DNA of 64,000 nt from Aequorivita sp. (GCA_024637015.1 JAGXGE010000031.1:1-64000), one strand, 5' to 3'. Counted from the stretch's first letter, positions 1 to 9,666 are shown. The notes: a model not told the origin generated them from the letters alone. Numbers and translations are program-made.

Positions 1-68
1 AAAAACCACTGCGCGTGAGCGCTGTTTGCAATGAATAAAACGGCCAATACAAAAAATAGCTTCTTCAT
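1..68 (-). CDS. N-terminus of a secreted protein, cut by the window edge (possibly PorT-like)
   Basis: Reading leftward from an ATG at position 68 gives a typical signal peptide: MKK, a hydrophobic stretch LFFVLAVLFIA, then a signal peptidase I site AHA before Gln. Only 22 residues are inside the window. It starts 3 bases after the ubiE stop codon, so the two are almost certainly co-transcribed. In many Flavobacteriia the gene following ubiE encodes PorT, an outer-membrane beta-barrel component of type IX secretion. That identity is an inference from gene order only; the visible sequence supports no more than an exported protein. Confidence 0.6.
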   Translation of the reverse strand, partial: MKKLFFVLAVLFIANSAHAQWF

Positions 69-71
69 AAA

Positions 72-803
72 TTATTTTGTAGCGTTATAGATGGTTGCCA
101 CCCCGAAAGTTTGCGGTTTATTTTTCACTTCATTAAACCCGATTTTTCGCAAAATATTGTTGAGCTTTTCTCCGTGCGGAAATGCGGAAGCACTTTCGCT
201 TAAATATTTGTAGGCCACTTTATCTTTGGAAAATATTTTGCCTACAAGCGGTAAAATGGTTTTTGAATAAAAATGATACCCTTGTTTGAAAGGAAATTTT
301 GTTGGCACCGAAGTTTCCAAAACCACAAAAATTCCGCCTTTTTTTAGCACACGAAGAATTTCCGAAAGACCTTTTTCCAGATTTTCAAAATTACGGATGC
401 CGAAGGAAACAGTGATTGCATCAAAAGTGTTGTCTTCAAAAGGTAACGCTTCCGAATCTGCTTGCACAAATTCAATTTTTTCTAAAATCTTTTTATCCAA
501 AACCTTTTTTCGGGCAACGGAAAGCATTCCTTCTGAAATGTCCAACCCCACAATCTTTTCTGCGGAAGTTTTTTCAGCAAACTGAATGGCGAGATCGCCA
601 GTTCCGGTAGCAATGTCGAGAATGCTTTTTGGATTTTTTTCAGCAACCATTTTAATGACTTTTTTTCGCCATTTAATATCCGAACCCAATGAAATTATCC
701 GATTGAGTCCATCATAATTTTCAGAAATAGTATCAAACATCTGTTCAACCTGTTTCTTTTTTCCTTCCGAAGAATTTTTGTAAGGTGTTATTTTCTTTTC
801 CAT
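72..803 (-). CDS. ubiE: Demethylmenaquinone C-methyltransferase UbiE/MenG
   Basis: This is the SAM-dependent C-methyltransferase for the last step of menaquinone synthesis (demethylmenaquinone to menaquinone), acting at the inner face of the cytoplasmic membrane. The 243-residue product has the family N-terminus (VEQMFDTISENYD), the SAM-binding motif I LDIATGTGDLAI at about residues 60-71, and the UbiE signature region GIRNFENLEKGL before LRVLKKGG. A longer TTG-initiated frame begins at 818, but the ATG at 803 gives the usual family N-terminus MEKKITPY and is chosen here. Menaquinone is the quinone of this group, which fits the Nqr operon further along. It is divergent from trkA. Confidence 0.93.
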   Translation of the reverse strand: MEKKITPYKNSSEGKKKQVEQMFDTISENYDGLNRIISLGSDIKWRKKVIKMVAEKNPKSILDIATGTGDLAIQFAEKTSAEKIVGLDISEGMLSVARKKVLDKKILEKIEFVQADSEALPFEDNTFDAITVSFGIRNFENLEKGLSEILRVLKKGGIFVVLETSVPTKFPFKQGYHFYSKTILPLVGKIFSKDKVAYKYLSESASAFPHGEKLNNILRKIGFNEVKNKPQTFGVATIYNATK

Positions 804-881
804 AAATTGCGCCTGCAAAACTACATATTTTTTAAGATTTGCAATGGTTTTCAGTTACAAATACAATGATTTTGGTTCTGT

Positions 882-910
882 TTGGGGTGCATTAAAATTC
901 TATATCTTTG
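882..910 (+). promoter_or_regulatory. Bacteroidota-type promoter for trkA-trkH
   Basis: A TTG at 882-884 is followed, after 18 bases, by TATCTTTG at 903-910, matching the Bacteroidota consensus of TTG at -33 and TAnnTTTG at -7. It lies about 75 bases upstream of the trkA ATG. No experimental support is available. Confidence 0.55.
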
Positions 911-983
911 CCAAGATTCATTTTTAAAATATTTTTTTGGATTCAATCTTGAAAAATTATTTTAGGGATTAAAAAATAGTTCA

Positions 984-2333
984 ATGAAAATTATTGTTGC
1001 TGGCGCTGGGGAAGTAGGATTTCACCTTGCAAAATTGCTTTCTTTTGAATCTCAGGATATCACACTGATTGATACAAATCGAGATTGCTTGGCACATGCC
1101 GACACACATTTGGATATACGGGTGGTACGTGGCGACGCGACCTCTATTTCAGTTTTGCAGGACTCCCGTGTGGCAGATACAGATTTGGTAATAGCGGTTA
1201 CTTCTAGTGAAACTACAAATATTACAGTTTGTGTGCTTGCCAAGCAATTGGGTGCCAAACGTACTATTGCACGAATTTCCAATACCGAATTTATTGACAG
1301 GAAAGATGAAGTTGGTTTTACAAAATTCGGGATTGACGAATTGATTTCCCCAGAATCCTTGGCTTCCAACGAAATTGAACTTTTGCTCAACCAAAGTGCC
1401 TTCAATGATACTTATGAGTTTGAAAATGGCGCATTGACGATGATTGGGCTTAGCCTTTCGCGTACTTCGTCTTTTGTGGACAAATCTGTGAAAGAAGTGG
1501 CGAAAATATATCCAGAATTAAAGTATGTTCCCATTGCCTTGCAGCGTTTCGGTACCCAATACACTTTGATTCCCAGGGGAGATACACAATTTAAAGAAGG
1601 CGATCAGGTTTATTTTACTACTGTAAAAAATGGGGTGGAACAAATTTTTAAACTCACAGGAAAAGTTAGGCAGGAAATTAAGAATGTAATGATTCTCGGT
1701 GGAAGTAAAATAGGTTACAAAACTGCAAAAGATCTTTGCAAAAGTAGCTTCAACGTAAAGCTTATTGAAAGCAGTAAAGACAAAGCCTTTGAAATTGCCG
1801 ATGATATTCCGGGGTGTCTTGTAATAAACGGGGACGGTAGAAATGTAGATCTTTTAACCGAAGAATCCATTGAAGATATGGATGCTTTTATTTCTGTTAC
1901 AGGAAATAGTGAAACCAATATTATGTCTTGTTTGGTCGCAAAATCTAAAGGGGTAAAAAAAGCCATCGCTTTGGTGGAAAATATGGATTATTTTCAGCTT
2001 TCACATTCCATCGGAATTGATACGCTTATCAACAAAAAACTTTTGGCAGCGAATAATATTTTCCGCTATGTGCGCAAAGGCGAAGTTCTTGCAATGACGA
2101 AGCTTAACAACATGAATGCAGAGTTGCTCGAGTTTCAGGTCTCTTCGCATTCCAAAGTATGCAACAGAAAAATAAAAGATCTTGACTTTCCTGTTTCTGC
2201 AATTATAGGAGGAGTCATTAGAAACGGAGAAGGCATTATTGCCCTAGGCGATTTCGAAATAAAAAATGGTGATAGAGTAGTGGTTTGCTGTCTTCCGCAA
2301 TCTATTGGAAAAGTGGAAAAGCTCTTTATATAA
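984..2333 (+). CDS. trkA: Trk potassium uptake regulatory subunit TrkA
   Basis: This is the cytosolic NAD(H)-binding gating subunit of the Trk K+ uptake system. The 449 residues contain two tandem RCK units. The first has a Rossmann glycine motif at the very start (GAGEVG, residues 7-12) and a TrkA_C domain to about 220. The second begins near residue 231 with GGSKIG and ends with a second TrkA_C domain at the C-terminus. This two-unit length is normal for TrkA. The stop codon overlaps the trkH start (TAATG), so the two subunits are translationally coupled. A good promoter lies upstream. Confidence 0.95.
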   Translation: MKIIVAGAGEVGFHLAKLLSFESQDITLIDTNRDCLAHADTHLDIRVVRGDATSISVLQDSRVADTDLVIAVTSSETTNITVCVLAKQLGAKRTIARISNTEFIDRKDEVGFTKFGIDELISPESLASNEIELLLNQSAFNDTYEFENGALTMIGLSLSRTSSFVDKSVKEVAKIYPELKYVPIALQRFGTQYTLIPRGDTQFKEGDQVYFTTVKNGVEQIFKLTGKVRQEIKNVMILGGSKIGYKTAKDLCKSSFNVKLIESSKDKAFEIADDIPGCLVINGDGRNVDLLTEESIEDMDAFISVTGNSETNIMSCLVAKSKGVKKAIALVENMDYFQLSHSIGIDTLINKKLLAANNIFRYVRKGEVLAMTKLNNMNAELLEFQVSSHSKVCNRKIKDLDFPVSAIIGGVIRNGEGIIALGDFEIKNGDRVVVCCLPQSIGKVEKLFI

Positions 2334-3838
2334 TGAGTTCACTTACAAAACTTAACTATAAAATAATTTCGCACTTAATGGGCCTTTTGCTCATGGTTAA
2401 TGGGGGTTTTATGCTCCTGTCTTCCATTGTAAGTTGGTATTATGAAGATGGTGTGCTCAAAGAAATGTTATTGGCGGGAACCGTTGCATTGGGTGTTGGA
2501 GGAATCATAATGCTTTTGACCAAAAACCACCGAAAGGAAATCCAAAAAAGAGAAGGATACATTATCGTTGCTTTTGGCTGGATTTTTATGGCACTTATCG
2601 GGACGTTACCCTACATTTTTACAAACGCAATTCCTAGTTTTACCGATGCTTTTTTTGAAACGATGAGCGGTTATACAACCACGGGAGCGTCCATTTTAAC
2701 TGATATTGAAAGTATTCCGCGGGGTGTTTTGTTTTGGAGAAGTATTACGCATTGGATAGGTGGAATGGGAATTATCGTTTTGGCAATAGCAATTTTACCC
2801 TTGTTGGGAATTGGTGGCATGCAGCTTTTCGCTGCTGAAGCGCCCGGCCCTGGTGGGGACAAACTGCATCCCCGAATTACGGATACAGCAAAAAGACTTT
2901 GGCTGATTTATGTTGGCTACACATTGGCCGAAACCATTTTATTGAAATTAGCGGGGATGAATTTTTTTGATGCTATAAACCATTCATTGTCAACATTGAG
3001 CACAGGTGGTTTCTCTACAAAAAATGCCAGCGTCGCTTTTTGGAATGATAATCCTATGGTGCAATATATCATCATTGTATTTATGTTTTTGGCGGGAAGT
3101 AATTTTGTACTTAGTTATTTCGCTTTTAAACGAAAATTCCAAAAAATATTTCAGGATGAGGAATTTAAACTATATACAGCTTTTATTGTTGGGTTTACCA
3201 TTGTAGCATCTCTTATTATTTATTTTGAAGCAGATGTTACGCTTTCAAGCATTGCACATCCGATGGTCTGGGGACCATTTGAAAGTGCCGTCCGCCATGC
3301 GCTTTTTCAGGTGCTAACCATTATTACTACTACAGGTTTTGTGAGTGCGGATTACACACTTTGGACGCCATTTTTAACAATTTTCTTTTTTGGAATGATG
3401 TTTTTGGGTGGTTGCGCGGGTTCCACCGCGGGTGGTATTAAATTGATGCGCCATATAATTATGATTAAAAATGGCGTGCTCGAATTTAAAAGAACATTAC
3501 ACCCGCACGCAATTTTGCCCGTTCGTTATAATAGAAAAGCGGTGCCGCAGCCTATTGTTTTTAACATTCTAGGTTTCTTCATTCTTTATATGCTTTCTTT
3601 TATCGTGGGAACTTTAGTGTTTTCTTGGCTTGGCTTAGATTTTAAAACGGCCCTTGGAGGTGCTGCATCTTCCTTGGGAAATATTGGTCCTGCGCTAGGC
3701 GATCTAGGCCCTGTGAGTAATTATGCCTATTTGCCCGATGCCGCAAAATGGTGGTCCAGCTTTTTGATGCTTATCGGGAGGTTGGAGTTGTTTACTGTGC
3801 TTATTCTGTTGACTCCTTTTTTCTGGAGGAATAGATAA
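2333..3838 (+). CDS. trkH: Trk potassium transporter membrane subunit TrkH
   Basis: This 501-residue polytopic membrane protein forms the K+-conducting subunit partnered by TrkA. It shows the repeated pore-loop glycine filters of the Trk/Ktr family: TTTGAS, STGGFS, TTTGF and a final SLGNIGPALG. The reading frame is open upstream, but the ATG at 2333 that overlaps the trkA stop gives the expected N-terminus MSSLTKLN; the earlier in-frame ATG at 2285 would lie inside trkA and is rejected. The length is typical of TrkH. On its 3' side it faces the purT remnant, which is on the other strand. Confidence 0.95.
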   Translation: MSSLTKLNYKIISHLMGLLLMVNGGFMLLSSIVSWYYEDGVLKEMLLAGTVALGVGGIIMLLTKNHRKEIQKREGYIIVAFGWIFMALIGTLPYIFTNAIPSFTDAFFETMSGYTTTGASILTDIESIPRGVLFWRSITHWIGGMGIIVLAIAILPLLGIGGMQLFAAEAPGPGGDKLHPRITDTAKRLWLIYVGYTLAETILLKLAGMNFFDAINHSLSTLSTGGFSTKNASVAFWNDNPMVQYIIIVFMFLAGSNFVLSYFAFKRKFQKIFQDEEFKLYTAFIVGFTIVASLIIYFEADVTLSSIAHPMVWGPFESAVRHALFQVLTIITTTGFVSADYTLWTPFLTIFFFGMMFLGGCAGSTAGGIKLMRHIIMIKNGVLEFKRTLHPHAILPVRYNRKAVPQPIVFNILGFFILYMLSFIVGTLVFSWLGLDFKTALGGAASSLGNIGPALGDLGPVSNYAYLPDAAKWWSSFLMLIGRLELFTVLILLTPFFWRNR

Positions 3839-3854
3839 TTCAAAGTTTTATATT

Positions 3855-4117
3855 TTAGTTTTTTACTAAAATTTCTTTTACTTGTTGAGCTAATATCTTT
3901 GCTTTTTCGATTACTTCAGAAGTATTTCCATTAGCTTATCGTAGGTTAGAACAACTCCCATTCTTCGATAGGGTCGGGAAGTGGGTTTTCCAAAAATCCT
4001 GAAATCTGTTTTTGGTGAAGATACTACTATTTCTAGTCCTTCAAAAGTGGGGTTCTCTGAGTTGTTTGAAGTCAAAATTAATGCACTGGCGCCACCCAAT
4101 AATAAAATTTTGAACAT
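3855..4117 (-). pseudogene. purT: 3' remnant of purT (formate-dependent GAR transformylase), truncated and frameshifted
   Basis: The minus strand encodes a fragment matching my recollection of the C-terminal end of PurT, the formate-dependent phosphoribosylglycinamide formyltransferase of purine synthesis. It includes SALILTSNNSENPTFEGLE and the block FRIFGKPTSRPYRRMGVVLTYD. The frame then shifts near position 3935; in the next frame it continues as ANGNTSEVIEKAKILAQQ and ends in a stop at 3855-3857. Intact PurT is about 390 residues, so only roughly the last 87 remain. Upstream of 4117 I see stop codons and no further purT sequence. The frameshift and truncation together make it non-functional. 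Family assignment is from recognised motif similarity, not a search. Confidence 0.75.
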
Positions 4118-4157
4118 CTTATCAGTTTTTGAAAAAATACGGAATAGATTTAATGAA

Positions 4158-4190
4158 AAGACCCAAAGTACAAATTGTACTTTGGGTCTT
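4158..4190. terminator. Bidirectional hairpin terminator (perfect 16-bp palindrome arms)
   Basis: The arms AAGACCCAAAGTACAA (4158-4173) and TTGTACTTTGGGTCTT (4175-4190) are perfectly complementary around one central base. The structure lies 23 bases beyond the stop codon of the leftward T9SS gene. The purT remnant is on its other side. T-rich tracts on both sides are short, so termination strength is uncertain. Confidence 0.65.
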
Positions 4191-4212
4191 TCTAAATTAA
4201 AAAAGTTTGGGT

Positions 4213-7125
4213 TTATTTAACGATGATTCGTTTAACTCTTCCATTATCTCTGTTTCCAACACGAACTAGATAAACGCCTTTGGCCACATAACTCATGTCC
4301 AATTTATAGTTGTATCCGTTTCCATTGTTTTCCAGTTTTTTGAACAATAATCTTTGTCCCAAAGTATTGTAAACCGAAAGATTCATAGCGCCAGAATAGT
4401 TAACTGTTTTTAGACTAACGTCGAAATTGTTGTTTTCTAAGGTTAAAACGGTCAAACCATTTTCGTCAAAAATATTGTCTTGAACACCTAAAACTCCTAT
4501 TTGAGCGGTATAGTCTTCAGTTTCTCCAAATGAAGTTTCCTCACAGGCATCATCGGGTACAGGACCGTCCCAGTTCGTTTTCGCACGCATTAGGTGTTGT
4601 CCCAAAGTTACTCCGGCTGGAATTACTAAATCTGTTGTAATAGTATATGTTCCACCACCTTGTCCTGGAGCAATTACCACATTATTAACCACGATTTCGT
4701 TATTTGTAAATACAAAATCATCATTAAAATCTATCCAAACACGAACAAATTGATCTCCATAACCTGTAGTTACGGTAAGGTCATTGGTGGAATCTGGATC
4801 CATAACGGCTACTAAATTTGTGAAATCTGCATAGCCTTCACAACCTGATGGATTGTTTATGTCTGTTACACTGAATAACTGAAAACCATCGCCGAATGAA
4901 CAATCACCCACTGGCTGACAGTTTTGTTTAACAATAACAACAGAAGTTGAATCGTTTGAAGTATCGCTATCTCCAGGTAATGAAGTGTATGCACTTAGGT
5001 TATAACTCCCTAAAGCTGAAAAATCGCCTGTTTGTACAAAAGTATATGATGTAGAGGAATTTCCAGCTAAGGGACCCGCTACTACTTCAGTAACAATAGT
5101 TCCATCGAGATCATAAGTTACATCAAAATTTGATTTTGGTTCGCCGCCAAAGTTATTCACTGTAACAACTATGTTTTCAGAACCAGTAAGATCTGTGCCT
5201 GAAACAGGAGCTGTAATGGCACTAACACCTATATCATTGGGCTGTAAATAAGTAACAGATTTGGTGCGTGCGTCATTGGTTGTGTCTTCATCACCAACTA
5301 AATTGGTTTCAGCAGTGATGGAGTATGTTTGTCCAATTGTACCCAAATTCGCAGTCGCTGTAAAAGTATATTGGGCAGTTGCAGCAGAAGCGATTGTACC
5401 AGGGAAAGTTTCTGAAATAACCGCTCCACCATCTACTTGAAATGTTACTGGAAAGTTTGAGGCGCTGTTTTGTCCATAATTAAAAATGGTAACAGTAACA
5501 GTTTCGCTATTTGAAAGTGTTCCGGTTACTGGTGCGTCAATGCTAACCACACCAACATCATTATTAAAGTTTGGAGCTATTTGGAAAACACCTACCACAT
5601 CTTTTCTTCCAGTGTTCATATATTCATTAATGAACCAAAATTCTTTATCGTTAGAAGGGTCTAGGTCTATTTTACTATAATCACCATAACGTAAGCCAGG
5701 AATATTTTGGTTTCCAGCTGCAATTAATTCTTCTGCAATGGTCATCGTGTTCAATGGATCGTTGGCATAACGACCGGTATAGTATGAACTTACTCTCTTG
5801 GTTGTTGGGTCTGGAGTGGTTGGGCCTGCCATGGAGGTATATCCCATACCAATATTTCCTTGAACGTCCATCATCATACTTGCATGCCAAGCGTGTTTTC
5901 CGTCAGGAGCTGTATAAGTTCCTTCTTGGTAGATGGTCCAAGGTTGTCCATCACTAGGTTGGCGAAGTTCGAACCAACGTATTCCGGCAAGTTCACCACT
6001 GCTAGCATCGGTATCAACAACAAAATTGAAAAGCGCGGAGTTATGGCTGCCAAATTTTCTGAACTGAGCTTGGTTCATTATTGTAGCTTGAAGCGCATCA
6101 ATATCGATCCCCCCACCAGGTTGTGTCAAGTTTGAAAAACTTCCACCGTCAAATACGGAAATGAAAGGAGTGGTAACAAATTCAGTAGGTGCTGAAATGG
6201 TAGAACTACCAGGAGTGGCCCAATTTACATCAACAGTCCAAATCTTTACGTGATCTTGAGAAACACCAGACCATGCATCATCTTGTAAATATATGATTGG
6301 CAATCCTCCAGGTGCAGGTAAGTCATCATTTGTTACATTTAAAGCTTGAGGGCTATAAAAACCGCTGGTTACAATTCCAGGAAGTGGAAATCCAATTACT
6401 TGTGCAGAAGGATCACCCAGAAGCATCTTGTCTCTTTCCATTGCATAGATTTTATTGGTGTCTCCAGAATTTTGGGTAATGTAATATCCATCACTCCAAA
6501 TTGACAGTTTTTGATAGTCATCTATTTGTGGAATAGTATAGACATACCAACCATCATTCACTGGGTCTGGACCATCGGACACAGCAATTTGTGCTCCGCT
6601 GCCCAAAAATGTCATAACAAATCTGTCTGCAGCATTGTCATAGGATATGGTAAGGTCACAACAACCTCCATTTGGAAAAATGGTTGGGTTTGGACTGATT
6701 TGCCCCGTTAGCGGGTTTCCGCTTTTATCAAATATTCTGAAACCAGTATTGAAAACAACTACAGCGTGATTGGGTCCAACGCCGATAGATGGATCTGTTG
6801 GCTGTGAACTTGACTGAGCAGCATCAAAAACCAAGGAAGGAGCTCTACCGCTAAGTATTTGCTCCATTTTATCTGGATTTCGAACGAAATAATCGTCTTC
6901 AATCTGCGGGTCTTTACCTGGTACTATTAAGTTTTTTGAAGCCCTGCCATCTTGCATTACTTGTTTTTTTGTAGTTGCAGGGGGTAAATTAGTTCTTGAG
7001 GCAATTGAGGGGACATGGACCATCGATCCGATCTTTCCAACATAAGTAGCATTTGTTTTTTCTTGCGCATGTCCTTGAATAAGGAAAGCGAAGAAAAATA
7101 GAAATAAGGTAATTCTCGTTTTCAT
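4213..7125 (-). CDS. T9SS-secreted multidomain protein with CARDB-like and GEVED domains
   Basis: This is a 970-residue secreted protein of unknown substrate. It has an N-terminal signal peptide ending near GHAQ. A long region of about residues 100-530 resembles beta-propeller or exo-surface domains rich in Gly, Asp and Thr. Two repeated CARDB-like beta-sandwich units begin at NDVGVVSIDAPVTGT and NDIGVSAITAPVSGT. Next comes a GEVED-type domain (WIDFNDDFVF ... SFGETEDYTAQI), and the protein ends in a type A T9SS sorting domain (LSVYNTLGQRLL ... GVYLVRVG ... VKRIIVK). The T9SS tail implies export through the outer membrane and surface attachment or release. It is transcribed alone and ends at the palindromic terminator. 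Confidence 0.85.
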   Translation of the reverse strand: MKTRITLFLFFFAFLIQGHAQEKTNATYVGKIGSMVHVPSIASRTNLPPATTKKQVMQDGRASKNLIVPGKDPQIEDDYFVRNPDKMEQILSGRAPSLVFDAAQSSSQPTDPSIGVGPNHAVVVFNTGFRIFDKSGNPLTGQISPNPTIFPNGGCCDLTISYDNAADRFVMTFLGSGAQIAVSDGPDPVNDGWYVYTIPQIDDYQKLSIWSDGYYITQNSGDTNKIYAMERDKMLLGDPSAQVIGFPLPGIVTSGFYSPQALNVTNDDLPAPGGLPIIYLQDDAWSGVSQDHVKIWTVDVNWATPGSSTISAPTEFVTTPFISVFDGGSFSNLTQPGGGIDIDALQATIMNQAQFRKFGSHNSALFNFVVDTDASSGELAGIRWFELRQPSDGQPWTIYQEGTYTAPDGKHAWHASMMMDVQGNIGMGYTSMAGPTTPDPTTKRVSSYYTGRYANDPLNTMTIAEELIAAGNQNIPGLRYGDYSKIDLDPSNDKEFWFINEYMNTGRKDVVGVFQIAPNFNNDVGVVSIDAPVTGTLSNSETVTVTIFNYGQNSASNFPVTFQVDGGAVISETFPGTIASAATAQYTFTATANLGTIGQTYSITAETNLVGDEDTTNDARTKSVTYLQPNDIGVSAITAPVSGTDLTGSENIVVTVNNFGGEPKSNFDVTYDLDGTIVTEVVAGPLAGNSSTSYTFVQTGDFSALGSYNLSAYTSLPGDSDTSNDSTSVVIVKQNCQPVGDCSFGDGFQLFSVTDINNPSGCEGYADFTNLVAVMDPDSTNDLTVTTGYGDQFVRVWIDFNDDFVFTNNEIVVNNVVIAPGQGGGTYTITTDLVIPAGVTLGQHLMRAKTNWDGPVPDDACEETSFGETEDYTAQIGVLGVQDNIFDENGLTVLTLENNNFDVSLKTVNYSGAMNLSVYNTLGQRLLFKKLENNGNGYNYKLDMSYVAKGVYLVRVGNRDNGRVKRIIVK

Positions 7126-7246
7126 TAAAAGTATTGTTTTATAGTTAATTTTTCATGTGCCTAAATTACAGATAAAATATAAGATGTAAATGGGATTGGT
7201 CAATTTTAACCAATCCCATTTACATATTTTTTAAAGTTACAGATTG

Positions 7247-8434
7247 TTAATTAAGGGCTTCTTTTATCCTTCGCATAGCCTCTTTAATGTCCTTTTCCGA
7301 AGCTGCATAGGAAATTCGAATGCAGTTAGGGTCGCCAAATGCTTCCCCTGTAACAGTTGCTACTTTGGCTTCTTCCAATAAATAAAGTGAAAAATCGGAA
7401 GCAGTGTTGATATTTTTTCCGCGCAACGTTTTTCCGAAGAAATAGGAAATGTCTGGGAATACATAAAATGCACCTTCGGGCTCATTTGTTTTGAAACCTT
7501 CAATTTCTGAAAGTAATCCTAAGATCAACTTTCTTCTTTCCTTAAAGGCATCAACCATAAATTTTATCTTGCTCGGTGGATTTTCCAAAGCGGTTATGGT
7601 TGCTCTTTGTGCAATACAGTTGGCGCCGCTTGTTACTTGCCCTTGCATTTTGTTACAAGCCTTGGCGATCCACTCTGGTCCACCTATGTACCCAATACGC
7701 CAACCCGTCATTGAGAAGGCTTTGGAAACACCATTTACTACAACAGTTCTATCATACATGTCATCAAACTCCGCCATGGATGCATGTGCTCCAATGAAGT
7801 TGATATGTTCGTAAATTTCATCACTAATAACAATAATGTCAGGATATTTCACCAAAACATCCGCAAGTGCCCGCAACTCTTTTTTGCTGTAAACTGAACC
7901 ACTCGGATTGCAGGGCGAACTGTAAATAATCATTTTTGTCTTTGGTGTAATTGCGGCCTCTAATGCTTCAGCAGTTACTTTAAAATCAGTTTCAATAGAA
8001 GAAGGTATCTCCTTTGGAATACCCCCAGCAACCTTACATTGGTCTGCATAGCTTACCCAATAGGGAGCAGGCAATAAAACTTCGTCGCCTTCATCCAAAA
8101 GAACCATCGTCAAGTTTGCCAAGGATTGCTTTGCACCCGTGGAAACTACAATTTGGGAAGGCTTATATGTTAGGTTATTGTCTCTTTTGAATTTATTGAT
8201 TATGGCTTTCTTCAAATCTCCATAACCATCTACCGGGGTGTAGGAGTGATAATCGTCCTTAATGGCTTGGATAGCCGCTTCTTTTACAAATTCTGGAATG
8301 GGGAAATCTGGTTCCCCAAGACTCAAACCAATAACGTCTATTCCTTGTTCTTTTAGTTCTCTTGTTTTGGCAGCCATTGCCAGGGTGGCCGAGGTAGCCA
8401 TCTCGTTCACTCGTTTTGAAAGTCTTTGATCCAT
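7247..8434 (-). CDS. Class I pyridoxal-phosphate aminotransferase (aspartate aminotransferase family)
   Basis: The 395-residue protein is a cytosolic PLP-dependent aminotransferase, most likely moving amino groups between aspartate (or aromatic amino acids) and 2-oxoglutarate. It shows the substrate region YTPVDGYGDLKKAI, the cofactor-binding NPSG and SDEIYEH blocks, the PLP lysine in NGVSKAFSMTGWRIGY (near residue 236), and the C-terminal substrate arginine in CIRISYA. Length fits the bacterial AspC-type I-gamma family. The start is 5 bases downstream of the desaturase stop, so the two may be co-transcribed. The exact amino donor cannot be read from sequence. Confidence 0.9.
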   Translation of the reverse strand: MDQRLSKRVNEMATSATLAMAAKTRELKEQGIDVIGLSLGEPDFPIPEFVKEAAIQAIKDDYHSYTPVDGYGDLKKAIINKFKRDNNLTYKPSQIVVSTGAKQSLANLTMVLLDEGDEVLLPAPYWVSYADQCKVAGGIPKEIPSSIETDFKVTAEALEAAITPKTKMIIYSSPCNPSGSVYSKKELRALADVLVKYPDIIVISDEIYEHINFIGAHASMAEFDDMYDRTVVVNGVSKAFSMTGWRIGYIGGPEWIAKACNKMQGQVTSGANCIAQRATITALENPPSKIKFMVDAFKERRKLILGLLSEIEGFKTNEPEGAFYVFPDISYFFGKTLRGKNINTASDFSLYLLEEAKVATVTGEAFGDPNCIRISYAASEKDIKEAMRRIKEALN

Positions 8435-8439
8435 AAGTA

Positions 8440-9540
8440 TTATGCGGGTACGGCAGGCTTAAGCCCCATTTCTTTTAAATGTCTGAAATGTGCAATAATA
8501 GCCCGGCGGGTGGTTTTATATTCTTTATAGGGTAGATTAAATTCTTTTGTTGTGCTTTTTACAATTTTTGAAATATTCTTGTAATGAACATGGCTAATAT
8601 TAGGGAAAATATGGTGTTCCACTTGATGATTTAAACCTCCTGTGTACCAATTCACAATTCTGTTATTGGTTGAAAAATTTACCGTAGTGAATAATTGGTG
8701 GATAGCCCAAGTGTTTTTCATAGTTCCGCTTTCGTCCGGAAGCATTATATCGGTATCCTCAACCACGTGCGCAAGTTGAAAAACCACACTCAAAATAAGG
8801 CCTGCAACGTAATGCATAATAAAGAACCCGATTAAAATTTTCCACCAAACGATGTTAAAAAATAATATTGGAATTAAAATCCAAAGTGCTAAATAGATCA
8901 TTTTTGTTATAACCAAAATACTCCATTGTGTAACAGGTTTTGGTAGTTTTCCATAGGAAAGCTTACGCTTTAAGTATCGTTTAGTCTGAAAAAAATCTGT
9001 AGTCAACACCCAGTTGAAGGTTAAAAGCCCATAAAAGAAAAGACTGTAAATGTGCTGAAATTTGTGGAGTTTATGCCATTTTGAATGCTTTGAGAATCGA
9101 AGAATTCTTCCAGCTTCCAAATCTTCGTCATGACCGTGAATATTGGTGTAGGTGTGATGTAACACATTATGCTGTACTTGCCAGTTGTATACATTTCCAG
9201 CAAGAATGTACATACTGCTGCCCATTATTTTATTTACCCATTTTTTTGAAGAATACGAGCCGTGATTTGCATCATGCATCACATTCATCCCAACGCCAGC
9301 CATCCCAACTCCCATAACTACCGTAAAAATCAACTGCACCCAATCTGGTAAGTCAAGGGTAAGCATCAAGAAATAGGGCGTAAGGTAAAGGGAAAACATA
9401 ACCACCGTTTTAAGATGAAGTTTCCAGTTTCCTGTTCGGGCAATCTTGTTGTCCTTGAAATATTCGTTAACGCGCGAATTTAATGTCCTAAAGAATTTGG
9501 CACTGTCAACACGCGAGAAATTTAGATTTGTATATGTCAA
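8440..9540 (-). CDS. Membrane fatty acid (acyl-CoA/lipid) desaturase
   Basis: This 366-residue integral membrane di-iron desaturase introduces a double bond into fatty acyl chains, with a probable role in membrane fluidity. The three histidine boxes are visible: HDANHGS, HNVLHHTYTN and, near the C-terminus, HQVEHHIFP. The last is the QxxHH form of delta-5/delta-6 type linoleoyl-CoA desaturases. Paired hydrophobic segments lie between the boxes. The only usable start for the conserved N-terminus is a TTG at 9540, because the frame has a stop shortly upstream and no early ATG. It is followed closely by the aminotransferase gene. The position of the double bond is unknown. Confidence 0.9.
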   Translation of the reverse strand: MTYTNLNFSRVDSAKFFRTLNSRVNEYFKDNKIARTGNWKLHLKTVVMFSLYLTPYFLMLTLDLPDWVQLIFTVVMGVGMAGVGMNVMHDANHGSYSSKKWVNKIMGSSMYILAGNVYNWQVQHNVLHHTYTNIHGHDEDLEAGRILRFSKHSKWHKLHKFQHIYSLFFYGLLTFNWVLTTDFFQTKRYLKRKLSYGKLPKPVTQWSILVITKMIYLALWILIPILFFNIVWWKILIGFFIMHYVAGLILSVVFQLAHVVEDTDIMLPDESGTMKNTWAIHQLFTTVNFSTNNRIVNWYTGGLNHQVEHHIFPNISHVHYKNISKIVKSTTKEFNLPYKEYKTTRRAIIAHFRHLKEMGLKPAVPA

Positions 9541-9666
9541 AATGTATTGTTTAACTGGGGGTTTTTACTATGGAAAATACAAAAATAATCATCTTTTACT
9601 TAAAAGTAAGGTTTCAAAACCATTAATTTATGAAAGATGGCATACTTTTGTGATTGAATTTAAAAT

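Noticed and set aside
2285-2332. Longer trkH start at 2285
   Set aside because: It lies inside trkA and adds an unrelated hydrophilic stretch; the ATG at 2333 overlapping the trkA stop gives the family N-terminus.
5486-6711. Several ORFs of 60-90 residues on the plus strand within the 970-residue T9SS gene
   Set aside because: They are antisense to a long conserved coding region and show no signal, motif or start context.
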